A stretch of 64,000 nt of DNA, taken from the NCBI GenBank assembly GCA_024653355.1, contig JANLFQ010000001.1, positions 434,001-498,000 of the forward strand, written 5' to 3'. The notes beneath the pieces are model-generated. The model did no database searches and was not told the origin of the DNA. It saw only the letters and a program-made list of their open reading frames with translations. The position numbers and the translations under genes are program-made. Below, piece after piece: positions 7,593 through 15,991 of the stretch. Each line of letters opens with the position of its first letter. The stretch's first letter is position 1. The stretch is from a candidate division WOR-3 bacterium. Its GTDB lineage: Bacteria > Hydrothermota > Tepidihabitantia > Tepidihabitantales > Tepidihabitantaceae.

Positions 7593-10324
7593 GCCTGATC
7601 ACTTTTTTGCTCGGTTTGCTGCTTACGGCGGAAAGAACTCATAATTTGTTACCGCCCGAGCGAATTTTACAGGAACGCACGACCTTGAATCCCCGGCCGC
7701 TACCAGCGATTTATTCGCGGCCTGGTAAAGGCGGTAATCGCAGAAGTTATTATGGTAAAGAGCTGGTAGATAGTGTTATCAAGAGCGACTTTGTCTGTAA
7801 TGACGATTCTATCGGGGGATGTAAACACATCGTTCCTGATGTGGCTATTGGCGCTAATGGAAAGTTTATCGTCACCTGGTGCGATTTTCGGGATGGCGAT
7901 GCCGATGTCTGGTTCCAGCGATTTAATGTTGCCGGGCAGCGCATCGGGGTTAATGAACGGATAAACACCGATGTAACTTTAGGATGGCAGGGTGACCCGG
8001 CGGTTACAACCGGACCAGACGGTGGCTGGACATTTTCCTGGGAAGACCGAAGGGAGATTGGGAATTCCGATGTTTTTGCGCAACGCTTTGAGTCTACCGG
8101 TAATCGTCTTGGTGACAACTTTCGGGTAAGTGACTCCGGTGTTTCCGGTGACCAGAGTGTTTCGGCAATTCATACTGTGCCTGATGGCACAACAATCATC
8201 ACCTGGGACGACCGCCGTTACGGTTTAACTGGAGACATATTTGCGCAACTTTACAATCCTGATGGTTCAAAGCGCGGTTCCAATTTTCGGGTCAATGACG
8301 ACCCGATTGGTTTGGGAAACCAGTATGAACCTGATGTTAGTGGAGACGACTCTAATAGATTTGTTGTTGTTTGGATGGATGGCCGAAGAGGAAACTGGGA
8401 CATCTTTTTACAAAGGTTTGACGCGGACGGTAATCGGTTGGGTAACAATGTTCTGGTTACTCCCGATGACAGCATTCAATGGACGCCCCAGGTCGCCTGT
8501 GCTCCAGCGGGCTGGTTTGTTGTAACCTGGGACGACCGGCGCGGAATGAACTGGGATGTTTATGCCCAGATTTACAGCGCTACGGCAGCGCCAATCGGTA
8601 CCAATTTTCAGGTTAATACCGATGCCGGAGGTACCGACCAGTACGGCAATGCCTGTGCGGTAAATAACTTTGGAGAGTTTATCGTCGTCTGGACCGATAA
8701 AAGAAATGGTAATGAAGATATCTATGCCCAGAGGTTTGACACCAGTGGCAGCAGGATAGGTATTGAATTCAAAGTGAACGACGATATTGGTTCGGCAGCG
8801 CAAAATTCGCCCGCAGTTGTCGCTGCGCAAGATGGTGGATACTGGATATTCTGGAGTGACGCACGGAACGGGAATTTTGACATCTACGGACAATATGTAG
8901 CGCGCGACGGTGTGCCGCGCGGTGCAAACTTCCGGGTTAATGATGATTATGCCAGTTCTCACCAGCGGTGTTCTTCAATTGGAATGGAACGAAAGGGAAA
9001 CATCGTTATCGCCTGGGAGGATGAGAGGGGAGTTTCCTGCGATATATATCGGACGGTGCTCGATTCGTCCGGGAACGAACTTACTTCCAATCTTCGGGTG
9101 AATGATGATGCCGGTGGCGCCGCCCAGTATTATCCAAGTGTTGCCGGTGGCAATCAGAAGTTTATTGTCGCCTGGTTTGACAATCGGGTTGATGGTGACA
9201 TTTACGCTCAGTTTCTTGACTTTTCTGGACAAAAACTGGGCGGTAACTTTCGTGTCAATTCCGATGTCGGCAACAATTTTCAATGGTATCCGTATTGTGC
9301 GATGGATTCGTCCAATCGTGCCGTGGTTGTCTGGATGGACTATCGGGACCGACAATACCGGATTTACGCCCGTCGCTATGACGAATCGGGCAATCCAGTT
9401 GGTGAAGAGTTTCCCATCGCCGATACCGTGGCAGAAGGTGCCTATGCGAGCGTTGCGATGAATTCAAACGGCTACTGGGTTGTGTCCTGGATGGACAACC
9501 GCGACGGGGATTACAATATTTATTGTCAGTTGTTCCGAAACGATGGTTCAAAAATCGGCAAGAATATCAGGGTCAACACCGATCCCGGTAGGGTGTATCA
9601 GGGATATCCTTCCTGTGCGATTGCTGAAGACCGCACCATTGCCATCGCCTGGGAAGACACAAGAAATGGCGATTACGATGTTTATCTTCAGTGGCTGGAT
9701 TCGCTGGGCAATTTGCTGGAGGACAACGAGCGGGTAAATGATGACCCTGGTGGTAACGACTGCTATTCACCAAGTTGTGCATTTGACCAATTGGGACGGT
9801 TGGTTGTTTTATTTAATGACGAAAGGGAAGTTACCGGCAATCCCCAGATTTACTGCCAACGTTTTCGTGCCGATAGAACCCGCATCGGCACCAACGCCAA
9901 GGTAAATGAACCTAACTATTTTCCGAAAAACACCCATTGGACTGTAGGGCAGAGCGTTGCCGCTAATAGTTCTATTATTGCCTGGACCTGGACCGACAAT
10001 CGTCGTCATCTGGGCTGGGACATTTATGCCAAATTGACCGATTGGAATGTGATTGGACTTGAGGAGAAATGCTCGAACAATCAGGTACTTAATGCATCAA
10101 GGATTTACTTGCCTTCCATCATCGCCAATCAGAAACAGTTCACAATTGAACTTCCCAGTAATGTAGAAGTCCAGATTTATGACGCTGCCGGCCGCCAGTA
10201 CGAATGTAGCAGAACAGTTACCGGTCAGGTGCCGTTGGACTTTAATAAGTTCAACCCCGGTGTGTACTTTTTGATGCTCAGGCAGGAAAAGGAAGCGGCG
10301 GTTAGAAAGTTAATCGTTCAGTAG
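7589..10324 (+). CDS. Large secreted protein of about fourteen WxDxR-DIYxQ repeats with C-terminal sorting-type domain
   Basis: After a short hydrophobic N-terminus (LITFLLGLLLTAE), the protein is built from about fourteen repeats of roughly 52 residues with the core WxDxRxGxxDIYxQRFDxxGxxxGxNxxVNDD. Spacing and hydrophobic pattern suggest propeller blades, possibly two seven-bladed propellers. The C-terminus is a Por-like domain ending in KLIVQ. I do not recognise a named family or an enzymatic motif; binding or a structural surface role is inference. Translation is coupled to the M6 protease gene by an ATGA overlap, so the two products are likely made together. Confidence 0.8.
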   Translation: MSLITFLLGLLLTAERTHNLLPPERILQERTTLNPRPLPAIYSRPGKGGNRRSYYGKELVDSVIKSDFVCNDDSIGGCKHIVPDVAIGANGKFIVTWCDFRDGDADVWFQRFNVAGQRIGVNERINTDVTLGWQGDPAVTTGPDGGWTFSWEDRREIGNSDVFAQRFESTGNRLGDNFRVSDSGVSGDQSVSAIHTVPDGTTIITWDDRRYGLTGDIFAQLYNPDGSKRGSNFRVNDDPIGLGNQYEPDVSGDDSNRFVVVWMDGRRGNWDIFLQRFDADGNRLGNNVLVTPDDSIQWTPQVACAPAGWFVVTWDDRRGMNWDVYAQIYSATAAPIGTNFQVNTDAGGTDQYGNACAVNNFGEFIVVWTDKRNGNEDIYAQRFDTSGSRIGIEFKVNDDIGSAAQNSPAVVAAQDGGYWIFWSDARNGNFDIYGQYVARDGVPRGANFRVNDDYASSHQRCSSIGMERKGNIVIAWEDERGVSCDIYRTVLDSSGNELTSNLRVNDDAGGAAQYYPSVAGGNQKFIVAWFDNRVDGDIYAQFLDFSGQKLGGNFRVNSDVGNNFQWYPYCAMDSSNRAVVVWMDYRDRQYRIYARRYDESGNPVGEEFPIADTVAEGAYASVAMNSNGYWVVSWMDNRDGDYNIYCQLFRNDGSKIGKNIRVNTDPGRVYQGYPSCAIAEDRTIAIAWEDTRNGDYDVYLQWLDSLGNLLEDNERVNDDPGGNDCYSPSCAFDQLGRLVVLFNDEREVTGNPQIYCQRFRADRTRIGTNAKVNEPNYFPKNTHWTVGQSVAANSSIIAWTWTDNRRHLGWDIYAKLTDWNVIGLEEKCSNNQVLNASRIYLPSIIANQKQFTIELPSNVEVQIYDAAGRQYECSRTVTGQVPLDFNKFNPGVYFLMLRQEKEAAVRKLIVQ

Positions 10325-10336
10325 TCAGGAGGCGTG

Positions 10337-10990
10337 ATGAGTTTTATTATTACATTTATCATCGTCAGTTCAGTACCATCCGTTGAGAAATCCCCGCCCA
10401 ATCCGGCGATTGGAAAAGCAGCAGTTGCCTCATTAATTTTACCGGGAACCGGACAGTTAATTTCTGGCGTGCGCAATCGGGGAGAAGCGATGCTCTGGAT
10501 GGACGGCGTAATGTGGGTCGGCTGGGCTGGTTTTTCCTGGTACAGAAATAGCAAAGAAGAAGATGCTCGGCTGATTGCGAAAAAATTTGCCGGCGCAAAC
10601 ATTTCTATTAAAAACCCCCAGTATTACCGGGCACTTGAGCGCTACAAGAGCAGTTCGGAATACAACGAAGATATCCGCCGGGTTGCAAGAGAACTTTATC
10701 CCGATGACCCGGATGCCCAGCGCCGTTATTATGAAAGCCACGGTTATTTCGGCGAACAGGAATGGAATTGGAGCTCAGACTCGATCCGGATTTACTCTTA
10801 CTGGCAGACAAGACGGGCGGCACGCGCCGCGGGGATGACGGTTAGTTTTTTGACCGCAGGTCTGGTCCTGAATCGGTTGATAAGCGCATTTGACTGTCTT
10901 TTTTTCCTGCCCGAGCAACCGCTGAGTAAAAGGGTGGAGGTTAAACCCGCACCAGCCGATTTCGGTCTTGCGCTCTATTGGCATTTTTAA
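10337..10990 (+). CDS. Small membrane protein, DUF5683-like
   Basis: A 217-residue protein with an N-terminal hydrophobic segment, then KAAVASLILPGTGQL, which resembles the DUF5683 signature (PGxGQ followed by a membrane-spanning stretch), a middle charged region, and another hydrophobic segment near residues 165-190. AGGAGG lies at 10327-10332; the ATG at 10337 is better spaced than the GTG at 10334. It sits 12 bases after the repeat protein and 4 bases before nadB. Function unknown. Confidence 0.65.
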   Translation: MSFIITFIIVSSVPSVEKSPPNPAIGKAAVASLILPGTGQLISGVRNRGEAMLWMDGVMWVGWAGFSWYRNSKEEDARLIAKKFAGANISIKNPQYYRALERYKSSSEYNEDIRRVARELYPDDPDAQRRYYESHGYFGEQEWNWSSDSIRIYSYWQTRRAARAAGMTVSFLTAGLVLNRLISAFDCLFFLPEQPLSKRVEVKPAPADFGLALYWHF

Positions 10991-10994
10991 TCTG

Positions 10995-12605
10995 ATGGCA
11001 GAGATAACAAAAGTTGATTATTTGGTAATCGGTTCGGGTATCGCTGGCTTGTGGTTTGCCTGGAAAGTTGGTGAAAGAAGCAAAGTCCTGATCGTTACGA
11101 AAAAAGATAGTGCCGAATCCAATACCAATTATGCTCAGGGCGGTATCGCCGCGGCGGTGGCGCAGGATGACAATCCGCAACTCCATTACGAAGATACGAT
11201 GCGGGTCGGAGCCGGGTTAGCACACCCGCAAATTGTCCGGATGGTTACCGAAGCCGGTCCGCGCTTGGTTCGAGAGTTGTGGGCTTTGGGGATAAAGTTT
11301 TCGACATTAGAACAAAACCCCGGGGAACTGAAGTTTGAATTGGGTCAAGAAGGAGGACACCGCCGGCGCCGGATTGTTCATGCCCGCGATGCCACGGGCG
11401 CCGAGATAGAACGGGGATTACTTCAAGCGGTGCGTTCCCATCCTGATGTAACAATCTGGGAAGAACATTTTACCGTTGACCTTATTATCGACGATACCGG
11501 CGCTTGTTGTGGGGCGTTTATCTGTGACAAGTCAACCGGAGAAATAAAAACGGTTCTGGCAAAAGTTTGTTTGCTTGCTACCGGGGGAATCGGGCAGGTT
11601 TATCGGCATACAACCAATCCGGCAATTGCGACCGGTGACGGTATAGCAATGGCGTTTCGTGCCGGTGCGAAAATAGCCAATATGGAGTTCATTCAGTTTC
11701 ATCCGACAACGCTTTTCGGTTCCCGAATTGATGACCGGGTTTTTTTGATTTCCGAGGCGGTTCGGGGTGAAGGCGCCGTCTTGCGAACCAAAGACGGCAA
11801 AGAGTTTATGCCCGCCTACCATCCTGATGGCTCGCTGGCACCCCGTGATGTTGTTGCTCGGGCGATTGCCGCCGAACTGACCCGGCGGGGCGATGAGTTT
11901 GTTTTGCTTGACTGTTCTCCCATCCCGGCAGAAAAGATTGTAACACGATTTCCGACAATTTACCAGACCTGTTTGAAACTTGGTATTGATATTACCCGGG
12001 AGCCGATTCCGGTAGTTCCGGCGGCACATTATGTTTGTGGTGGTGTGCAGATAAACTCCTGGGCAGAAACCTCGATTAGGAATCTGTTTGCCGCCGGTGA
12101 ATGTGCCTGTAGCGGGCTACACGGTGCGAACCGTTTGGCGTCCAACTCCCTTCTTGAGGCGCTCGTCTTTGCCGAGCGGGCGGCAATCCGGGCAAAAGAG
12201 GTGGTTACGGAGTTAAAAGGCGAGAGTGATTTCATGCCGTTGTCCTTTTCCCGGATTGAAAACCGGCGAAGTCAGGACGAAGAGGAAATCGTTAAACAAC
12301 TACGAGATACGATGTGGCGCGATGCCGGGATTGTTCGCACCGATGCCGGTCTGTCCGAAGCGGAAAACCAATTAACTAAACTGATAACTCGGACCGCGGA
12401 ATTAATGAAGCGCGGTAACCCCGGTGTTTTTCTCTTGGAACTGAGGAATATGCTAACTGTGGCTTACCTTATCGTCAACTGTGCCCAGCATCGTCCTGAG
12501 TCCCGGGGCTTACATTACAACCAGGACCATCCGTTGCCCGACGAGCGCTTCGAAAAAGATACGATTGTTTCCGTGCGCGAGTTAAACAACATTTTTAGCC
12601 TTTGA
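10995..12605 (+). CDS. nadB: L-aspartate oxidase
   Basis: FAD-dependent oxidase of the succinate dehydrogenase/fumarate reductase flavoprotein family, first step of de novo NAD synthesis (aspartate to iminoaspartate). Seen: N-terminal dinucleotide-binding GSGIAGL, SNTNYAQGGIAAA, EFIQFHPT, the catalytic-region REP and HYVCGGV stretches, and the C-terminal helical domain. The length of 536 residues is normal. The start is taken at the ATG at 10995, where MAEITKVDYLVIGSG fits the family; an upstream in-frame start at 10968 would overlap the previous gene. nadD lies far away at 38.4 kb; nadA and nadC are not in the window. The stop overlaps the next start as TTGA. Confidence 0.95.
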   Translation: MAEITKVDYLVIGSGIAGLWFAWKVGERSKVLIVTKKDSAESNTNYAQGGIAAAVAQDDNPQLHYEDTMRVGAGLAHPQIVRMVTEAGPRLVRELWALGIKFSTLEQNPGELKFELGQEGGHRRRRIVHARDATGAEIERGLLQAVRSHPDVTIWEEHFTVDLIIDDTGACCGAFICDKSTGEIKTVLAKVCLLATGGIGQVYRHTTNPAIATGDGIAMAFRAGAKIANMEFIQFHPTTLFGSRIDDRVFLISEAVRGEGAVLRTKDGKEFMPAYHPDGSLAPRDVVARAIAAELTRRGDEFVLLDCSPIPAEKIVTRFPTIYQTCLKLGIDITREPIPVVPAAHYVCGGVQINSWAETSIRNLFAAGECACSGLHGANRLASNSLLEALVFAERAAIRAKEVVTELKGESDFMPLSFSRIENRRSQDEEEIVKQLRDTMWRDAGIVRTDAGLSEAENQLTKLITRTAELMKRGNPGVFLLELRNMLTVAYLIVNCAQHRPESRGLHYNQDHPLPDERFEKDTIVSVRELNNIFSL

Positions 12606-13525
12606 GGAAAAAGAGGTTTGCGGTCAGTAAATCCTTAGCATCGGCGGTACTTGACCGTTTCAGCCATTACCTTCTCGTGGAAAGAGGTGTAACACCGATA
12701 TCGGCACAGTGCTATCTTACCGATATAAAACAGTTGTATGCATTCAAGCCCGACATCGCAAAAAATCCCGATTTGATAAACGCAAAGTTATTGCGTGAGT
12801 TTGTTCGGGCTCTCTCGGACTGCGGTATAACCACTGCGACATTTGCTCGTAAGTTAAGTTCTCTACGTGTGTTCGGTGCTTTTCTTGAAACGGAATACAA
12901 CATACCCGACCCTGCCCAGGAGTTGAAGTTACCCAGGCAGAAGCGGCGTCTTCCCGAGACATTAAGTCAGAACGAAATAACACAGTTGATAGAAAACACG
13001 GATAAAGCCCCGGACCGGTTCTGGGCGCTACGGTCACGAGCGATGCTTGAGGTGGCTTATGGCGCGGGTTTAAGGGTGTCAGAACTGTTGAGCCTCAAAA
13101 CAAGTGATATCGATTTCGTTGAGCGATTCGTGCGAGTTTTTGGTAAAAGGTCCAAGGAGCGGTTGGTACCGTTGGGCAAACCGGCTCTGCAAGCGGTTAA
13201 AGATTACCTAACTCTGGCACGGGGACATTACGCTCGGGGCAAAATTACCCCCTACCTCTTCCTGAATCGGAGAGGGGGTAAATTAAGTCGAATGGGGTTC
13301 TGGAAAATCCTCCGGCTGTGTGCCCGTCTTGCCGGTATTGAGCGACGCATCACCCCTCACATCCTGCGCCATTCATTCGCAACTCATCTGCTGGAAGGGG
13401 GTGCGGATTTACGGGTTGTCCAGGAGATGCTCGGTCACGCCAGTATCGTTACAACCCAAATCTACACCCACATCGACCGTACCTACCTGCGGGAAGTTTA
13501 CCAAACCTTCCATCCCCGGGGCTGA
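12602..13525 (+). CDS. Xer-type tyrosine recombinase
   Basis: A 307-residue recombinase with an N-terminal SAM-like core-binding domain and a C-terminal catalytic domain. The catalytic set is complete: R158 (GAGLRVSEL), the Lys in GKRSKERLVPLG, H253-x-x-R256 (HILRHSFATHL), H279 (LGHAS) and the nucleophile Y288 (IYTHI). Length and motifs fit the XerC/XerD chromosome-dimer resolvases rather than phage integrases. A TTG start overlaps the nadB stop (TTGA). No dif-like site was identified by eye. Whether it is XerC, XerD or a single XerH-type protein cannot be told. Confidence 0.9.
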   Translation: MRKKRFAVSKSLASAVLDRFSHYLLVERGVTPISAQCYLTDIKQLYAFKPDIAKNPDLINAKLLREFVRALSDCGITTATFARKLSSLRVFGAFLETEYNIPDPAQELKLPRQKRRLPETLSQNEITQLIENTDKAPDRFWALRSRAMLEVAYGAGLRVSELLSLKTSDIDFVERFVRVFGKRSKERLVPLGKPALQAVKDYLTLARGHYARGKITPYLFLNRRGGKLSRMGFWKILRLCARLAGIERRITPHILRHSFATHLLEGGADLRVVQEMLGHASIVTTQIYTHIDRTYLREVYQTFHPRG

Positions 13526-13537
13526 CTTTTTAGAATT

Positions 13538-14536
13538 TTATATTAAAGTTACGCCAAATGTGCCCCGGACAACTTTACCAATTATCTTTGCCTGCGGGAT
13601 ACGACGCCGGATTTTCGCCCCATTTTCCGGCGCGACAAACAGAACCATGCCAATCCCCATATTGAAGGTGCGATACATCTCTTCATCCGGAATTGACCCT
13701 AACTCCTGGATTAACTTAAATATCGGCGCCGGGCGCCAGGCAGATTTTTTGATGATACAGGATGTTTCCGGCGGCAAAAGCCGACTTATGTTGTCGTAAA
13801 AACCGCCGCCCGTAATATGGGCAAGCGCCTTGACTTGGTCAAGAATCGGATAAACCAATTTGTAATAAGACCGGTGGGGACGAAGCAATTCTTTACCCAA
13901 TGGGTGCTTGATGCCGCGAACTTTTGAATGAACGGTTAAGCGATTCAACGTAAAAAGGACCTTTCGGGCAAGTGAGTAGCCGTTGGTGTGAAGACCATTG
14001 GACGGAATCCCAATCGCTAAATCACCGGGTTTCAATCTCTGGGCGTCAATTATACAATCCTGCTCAACAATACCGACGATAAACCCCACAAGGTCAAAAT
14101 CGCCGTTTCGGTAAATATCGGGCATCATTGCGGTTTCGCCTCCGACCAGGGCGCATTCATTTTGCCGGCAGGCTCGTGTTAAACCTTTTATCAAGTAAAG
14201 CAACTGTTCATTGGACAAGTCTGAATGGGCGATGTAATCGAGAAAAAATAGCGGCTTGGCGCCGAGCGTAAGAATGTCATTGACGCAATGGTTGACGATG
14301 TCAATGCCGACGGTATCAAAGACACCCATTTCACGGGCAATAATGACCTTGGTTCCCACGCTATCGCAACTGGCGACAAGAACTGGGTTGCGCTGCCGGG
14401 GCAGTTTGTAAAGCGAACCAAACAGCCCGACCTCAGAAATGACCTGGGGCGAAAATGTCTGCTTTACGAGCCGCCCGATCTCTTTTTTGACCGCGTTCAT
14501 CCGTTCAATATCAACACCCGCTTCTCGATACAGCAT
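13538..14536 (-). CDS. purM: Phosphoribosylformylglycinamidine cyclo-ligase
   Basis: 332-residue AIR synthetase, fifth step of purine synthesis, ATP-dependent closure of FGAM to AIR. Seen: YREAGVDIE at the N-terminus, DSVGTKVIIA, GIDIVNHCVNDILTLGAKPLFFLDYIA, GGETAMMPDIY, GIPSNGLHTNGYSLAR and HITGGGF, all family hallmarks. It is convergent with the Xer gene (12-base gap). The promoter places transcription start at the ATG, so the message looks leaderless, and a perfect palindrome covers the -10 box and start codon. Confidence 0.96.
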   Translation of the reverse strand: MLYREAGVDIERMNAVKKEIGRLVKQTFSPQVISEVGLFGSLYKLPRQRNPVLVASCDSVGTKVIIAREMGVFDTVGIDIVNHCVNDILTLGAKPLFFLDYIAHSDLSNEQLLYLIKGLTRACRQNECALVGGETAMMPDIYRNGDFDLVGFIVGIVEQDCIIDAQRLKPGDLAIGIPSNGLHTNGYSLARKVLFTLNRLTVHSKVRGIKHPLGKELLRPHRSYYKLVYPILDQVKALAHITGGGFYDNISRLLPPETSCIIKKSAWRPAPIFKLIQELGSIPDEEMYRTFNMGIGMVLFVAPENGAKIRRRIPQAKIIGKVVRGTFGVTLI

Positions 14537-14554
14537 ATGTTAATTTAACATATG
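14534..14554. promoter_or_regulatory. Perfect 21-bp palindrome over purM -10 box and start codon (candidate operator)
   Basis: Arm CATATGTTAA, centre T, arm TTAACATATG. It covers the purM start codon (14534-14536) and its -10 hexamer (14543-14548). Its position would let a bound dimer block polymerase. The regulator is unknown. Confidence 0.65.
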
Positions 14555-14570
14555 TTGCTCTTGAGGTCAA
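14543..14570 (-). promoter_or_regulatory. purM promoter, leaderless type
   Basis: On the - strand: TTGACC (14570-14565), 16-base spacer, TTAAAT (14548-14543), then six bases and the ATG at 14536. No Shine-Dalgarno precedes the ATG. Confidence 0.65.
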
Positions 14571-14606
14571 TAAGAATAAAGATAAGGCGAAAAGTCAGGG
14601 CGGTCG

Positions 14607-15563
14607 CTAATCAATCGGACGGATAAAAAAATGGTAGGTCCGAAGCGGGTCAGGGCGGAATTTTAACCGCCAGTAAAGCGAAATTACCGGATTACTGCTG
14701 AATGAGGCAATGAATGCGACTTTGCAATTTTGGTTCTTAATCCAGTGGAGCGCTTTAAGAAGCAGGGCGGTGCCGATTCCCCGACGGCGCATACTCGGAA
14801 TTACTCCCAACTCCGCAATGTCAAAACTTTTCTCGCGCGAGTTGGTGGTGCTTGAAAAAATTATCAGATAGCCCACCGGTTTATCTTTAAACTGGGCAAT
14901 CATAAACTGTTCATTTTTAAAGTCCGGGTTTCCCATTTCAATATCGAGATGGGGTTCACTGACATGCTCTCCCTGATTGAGAGGGTCGTCAAACGCCTCA
15001 ATACCAAGGGTGTCAATTAATCTTTTTTCTTCGGGAAGACGGGCGGCACGGATGGTAACTTCCGCCGGCAAAAGAATCTCATCTAAGGATTCAAGATTAT
15101 GCCGAAACCCCAGCATTGAAACGGGATGTTTACGGAATCCGAGCCGGCTGATAATTGGTGGGTGGATATAATCTACGCTACGATAGAAGATCAGTGCCTC
15201 GGAAATTTTGCAGCGCTGTGCCAGATTCCGGGCGATGCGGAACAGTTCTTCGGTTAGTTGTTTATACTTTTTCTCGTCACGCGCTTCTGGACCAAGGAAT
15301 AACCCCATATTGATTACATAGCGGCAGTGCCAGGGTGAGCACCGCGCCCATCCGTAGCCGATAATTCGTTTATCCTGCTCTAAAACCAGACCGGCACCGT
15401 CCTGTAACCAGGGAGTTTCGAAAAGTCTAATTGTGGCTTCAACCGAGTAAAGGGGTTCAGAACCCATTTCGCCGTAAATTCTATCGGTCAGTATTCCCAC
15501 CTGATAAGCATCGTTTTTATTTAGAGGTCTAATTTTCAGTGAAGATGTGGTATCGTCACTCAT
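14607..15563 (-). CDS. GNAT-family acetyltransferase, probably tandem GNAT domains
   Basis: 318 residues. The C-terminal half has the acetyl-CoA-binding motif A (ELGVIPSMRRRGIGTALLLKAL, positions about 250-271). The N-terminal half (LKIRPLNKNDAYQVG ... IIGYGWARC) begins like a second, diverged GNAT fold. Tandem GNAT proteins include mycothiol synthase-type enzymes, but I see nothing that fixes the substrate. It has its own promoter and an AAAAGGG ribosome-binding site. Confidence 0.8.
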   Translation of the reverse strand: MSDDTTSSLKIRPLNKNDAYQVGILTDRIYGEMGSEPLYSVEATIRLFETPWLQDGAGLVLEQDKRIIGYGWARCSPWHCRYVINMGLFLGPEARDEKKYKQLTEELFRIARNLAQRCKISEALIFYRSVDYIHPPIISRLGFRKHPVSMLGFRHNLESLDEILLPAEVTIRAARLPEEKRLIDTLGIEAFDDPLNQGEHVSEPHLDIEMGNPDFKNEQFMIAQFKDKPVGYLIIFSSTTNSREKSFDIAELGVIPSMRRRGIGTALLLKALHWIKNQNCKVAFIASFSSNPVISLYWRLKFRPDPLRTYHFFIRPID

Positions 15564-15586
15564 ATTTTGCGCCCTTTTCGATTAAA

Positions 15587-15614
15587 AATATAACAATTAA
15601 TGTCAAACTGTCAA
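15587..15614 (-). promoter_or_regulatory. Promoter of GNAT gene
   Basis: TTGACA (15614-15609), 16-base spacer, TATATT (15592-15587) on the - strand, followed by a leader of about 17 bases with AAAAGGG before the ATG. A second TTGACA overlaps at 15606-15601. Confidence 0.7.
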
Positions 15615-15941
15615 TAATTTTGCTTTCTAATTATTTAGGGTCATTTATCAAAAACCCGGGCGGTTAATTTTTATGTTTAAGAGACGCACGACCTGATTAT
15701 ACCTGTTGGGATTGGAGTATATTCGTCTACCGACCACATTTTTGCATCACCTTCTTAATTACTTCTATTTCAAAACGGGCCTCGCGGGAAAAGGTTTGTA
15801 TACTTTAAAGTATACTTTCACCGATATCGTGTTTAAGAATAACATTATGAAATTTAATAAGTTAAACGATTTTATGGATATTTTCCATACCCAACCCCGG
15901 GGTTATTCCCGGAATAGTATGGGAAATTGTAAGAGGAGGTC
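15615..15941. other. Gene-free AT-rich stretch with three short inverted repeats
   Basis: No convincing gene here. It contains a perfect 18-bp palindrome at 15798-15815 (arms GTATACTTT/AAAGTATAC), an inverted repeat TATGGA/TCCATA at 15873-15889, and a 12-bp palindrome AACCCCGGGGTT at 15893-15904. An open frame of 86 codons runs through it without a ribosome-binding site or recognisable protein features. Confidence 0.5.
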
Positions 15942-15991
15942 TAACTATCATCGTCTGTTGACTTAAAATACGGGTTAACTATGATAGTTAA
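15942..15991. promoter_or_regulatory. Candidate operator of lptF: nested palindromes over the -10 box
   Basis: TTAACTATGATAGTTAA (15975-15991) is a perfect palindrome with one central base. It overlaps the -10 hexamer and ends at the base before the start codon. An additional half site TAACTATCAT lies at 15942-15951, just upstream of the -35 box, and is the exact inverse of ATGATAGTTA (15981-15990). Two sites flanking the promoter suggest cooperative binding or looping by an unknown regulator. Confidence 0.65.
15958..15985 (+). promoter_or_regulatory. lptF promoter, leaderless type
   Basis: TTGACT (15958-15963), 16-base spacer, TATGAT (15980-15985), six bases, then the ATG at 15992. No Shine-Dalgarno. 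Confidence 0.75.

Noticed and set aside
9081-9600. DNA-level direct repeats inside the 14-repeat protein gene
   Set aside because: They are explained by the protein repeats and are too diverged in DNA to be a separate element.
15706-15966. 86-codon open frame between the GNAT gene and lptF
   Set aside because: No ribosome-binding site, non-standard start, no protein-like features, and it overlaps the lptF -35 region and operator candidate.
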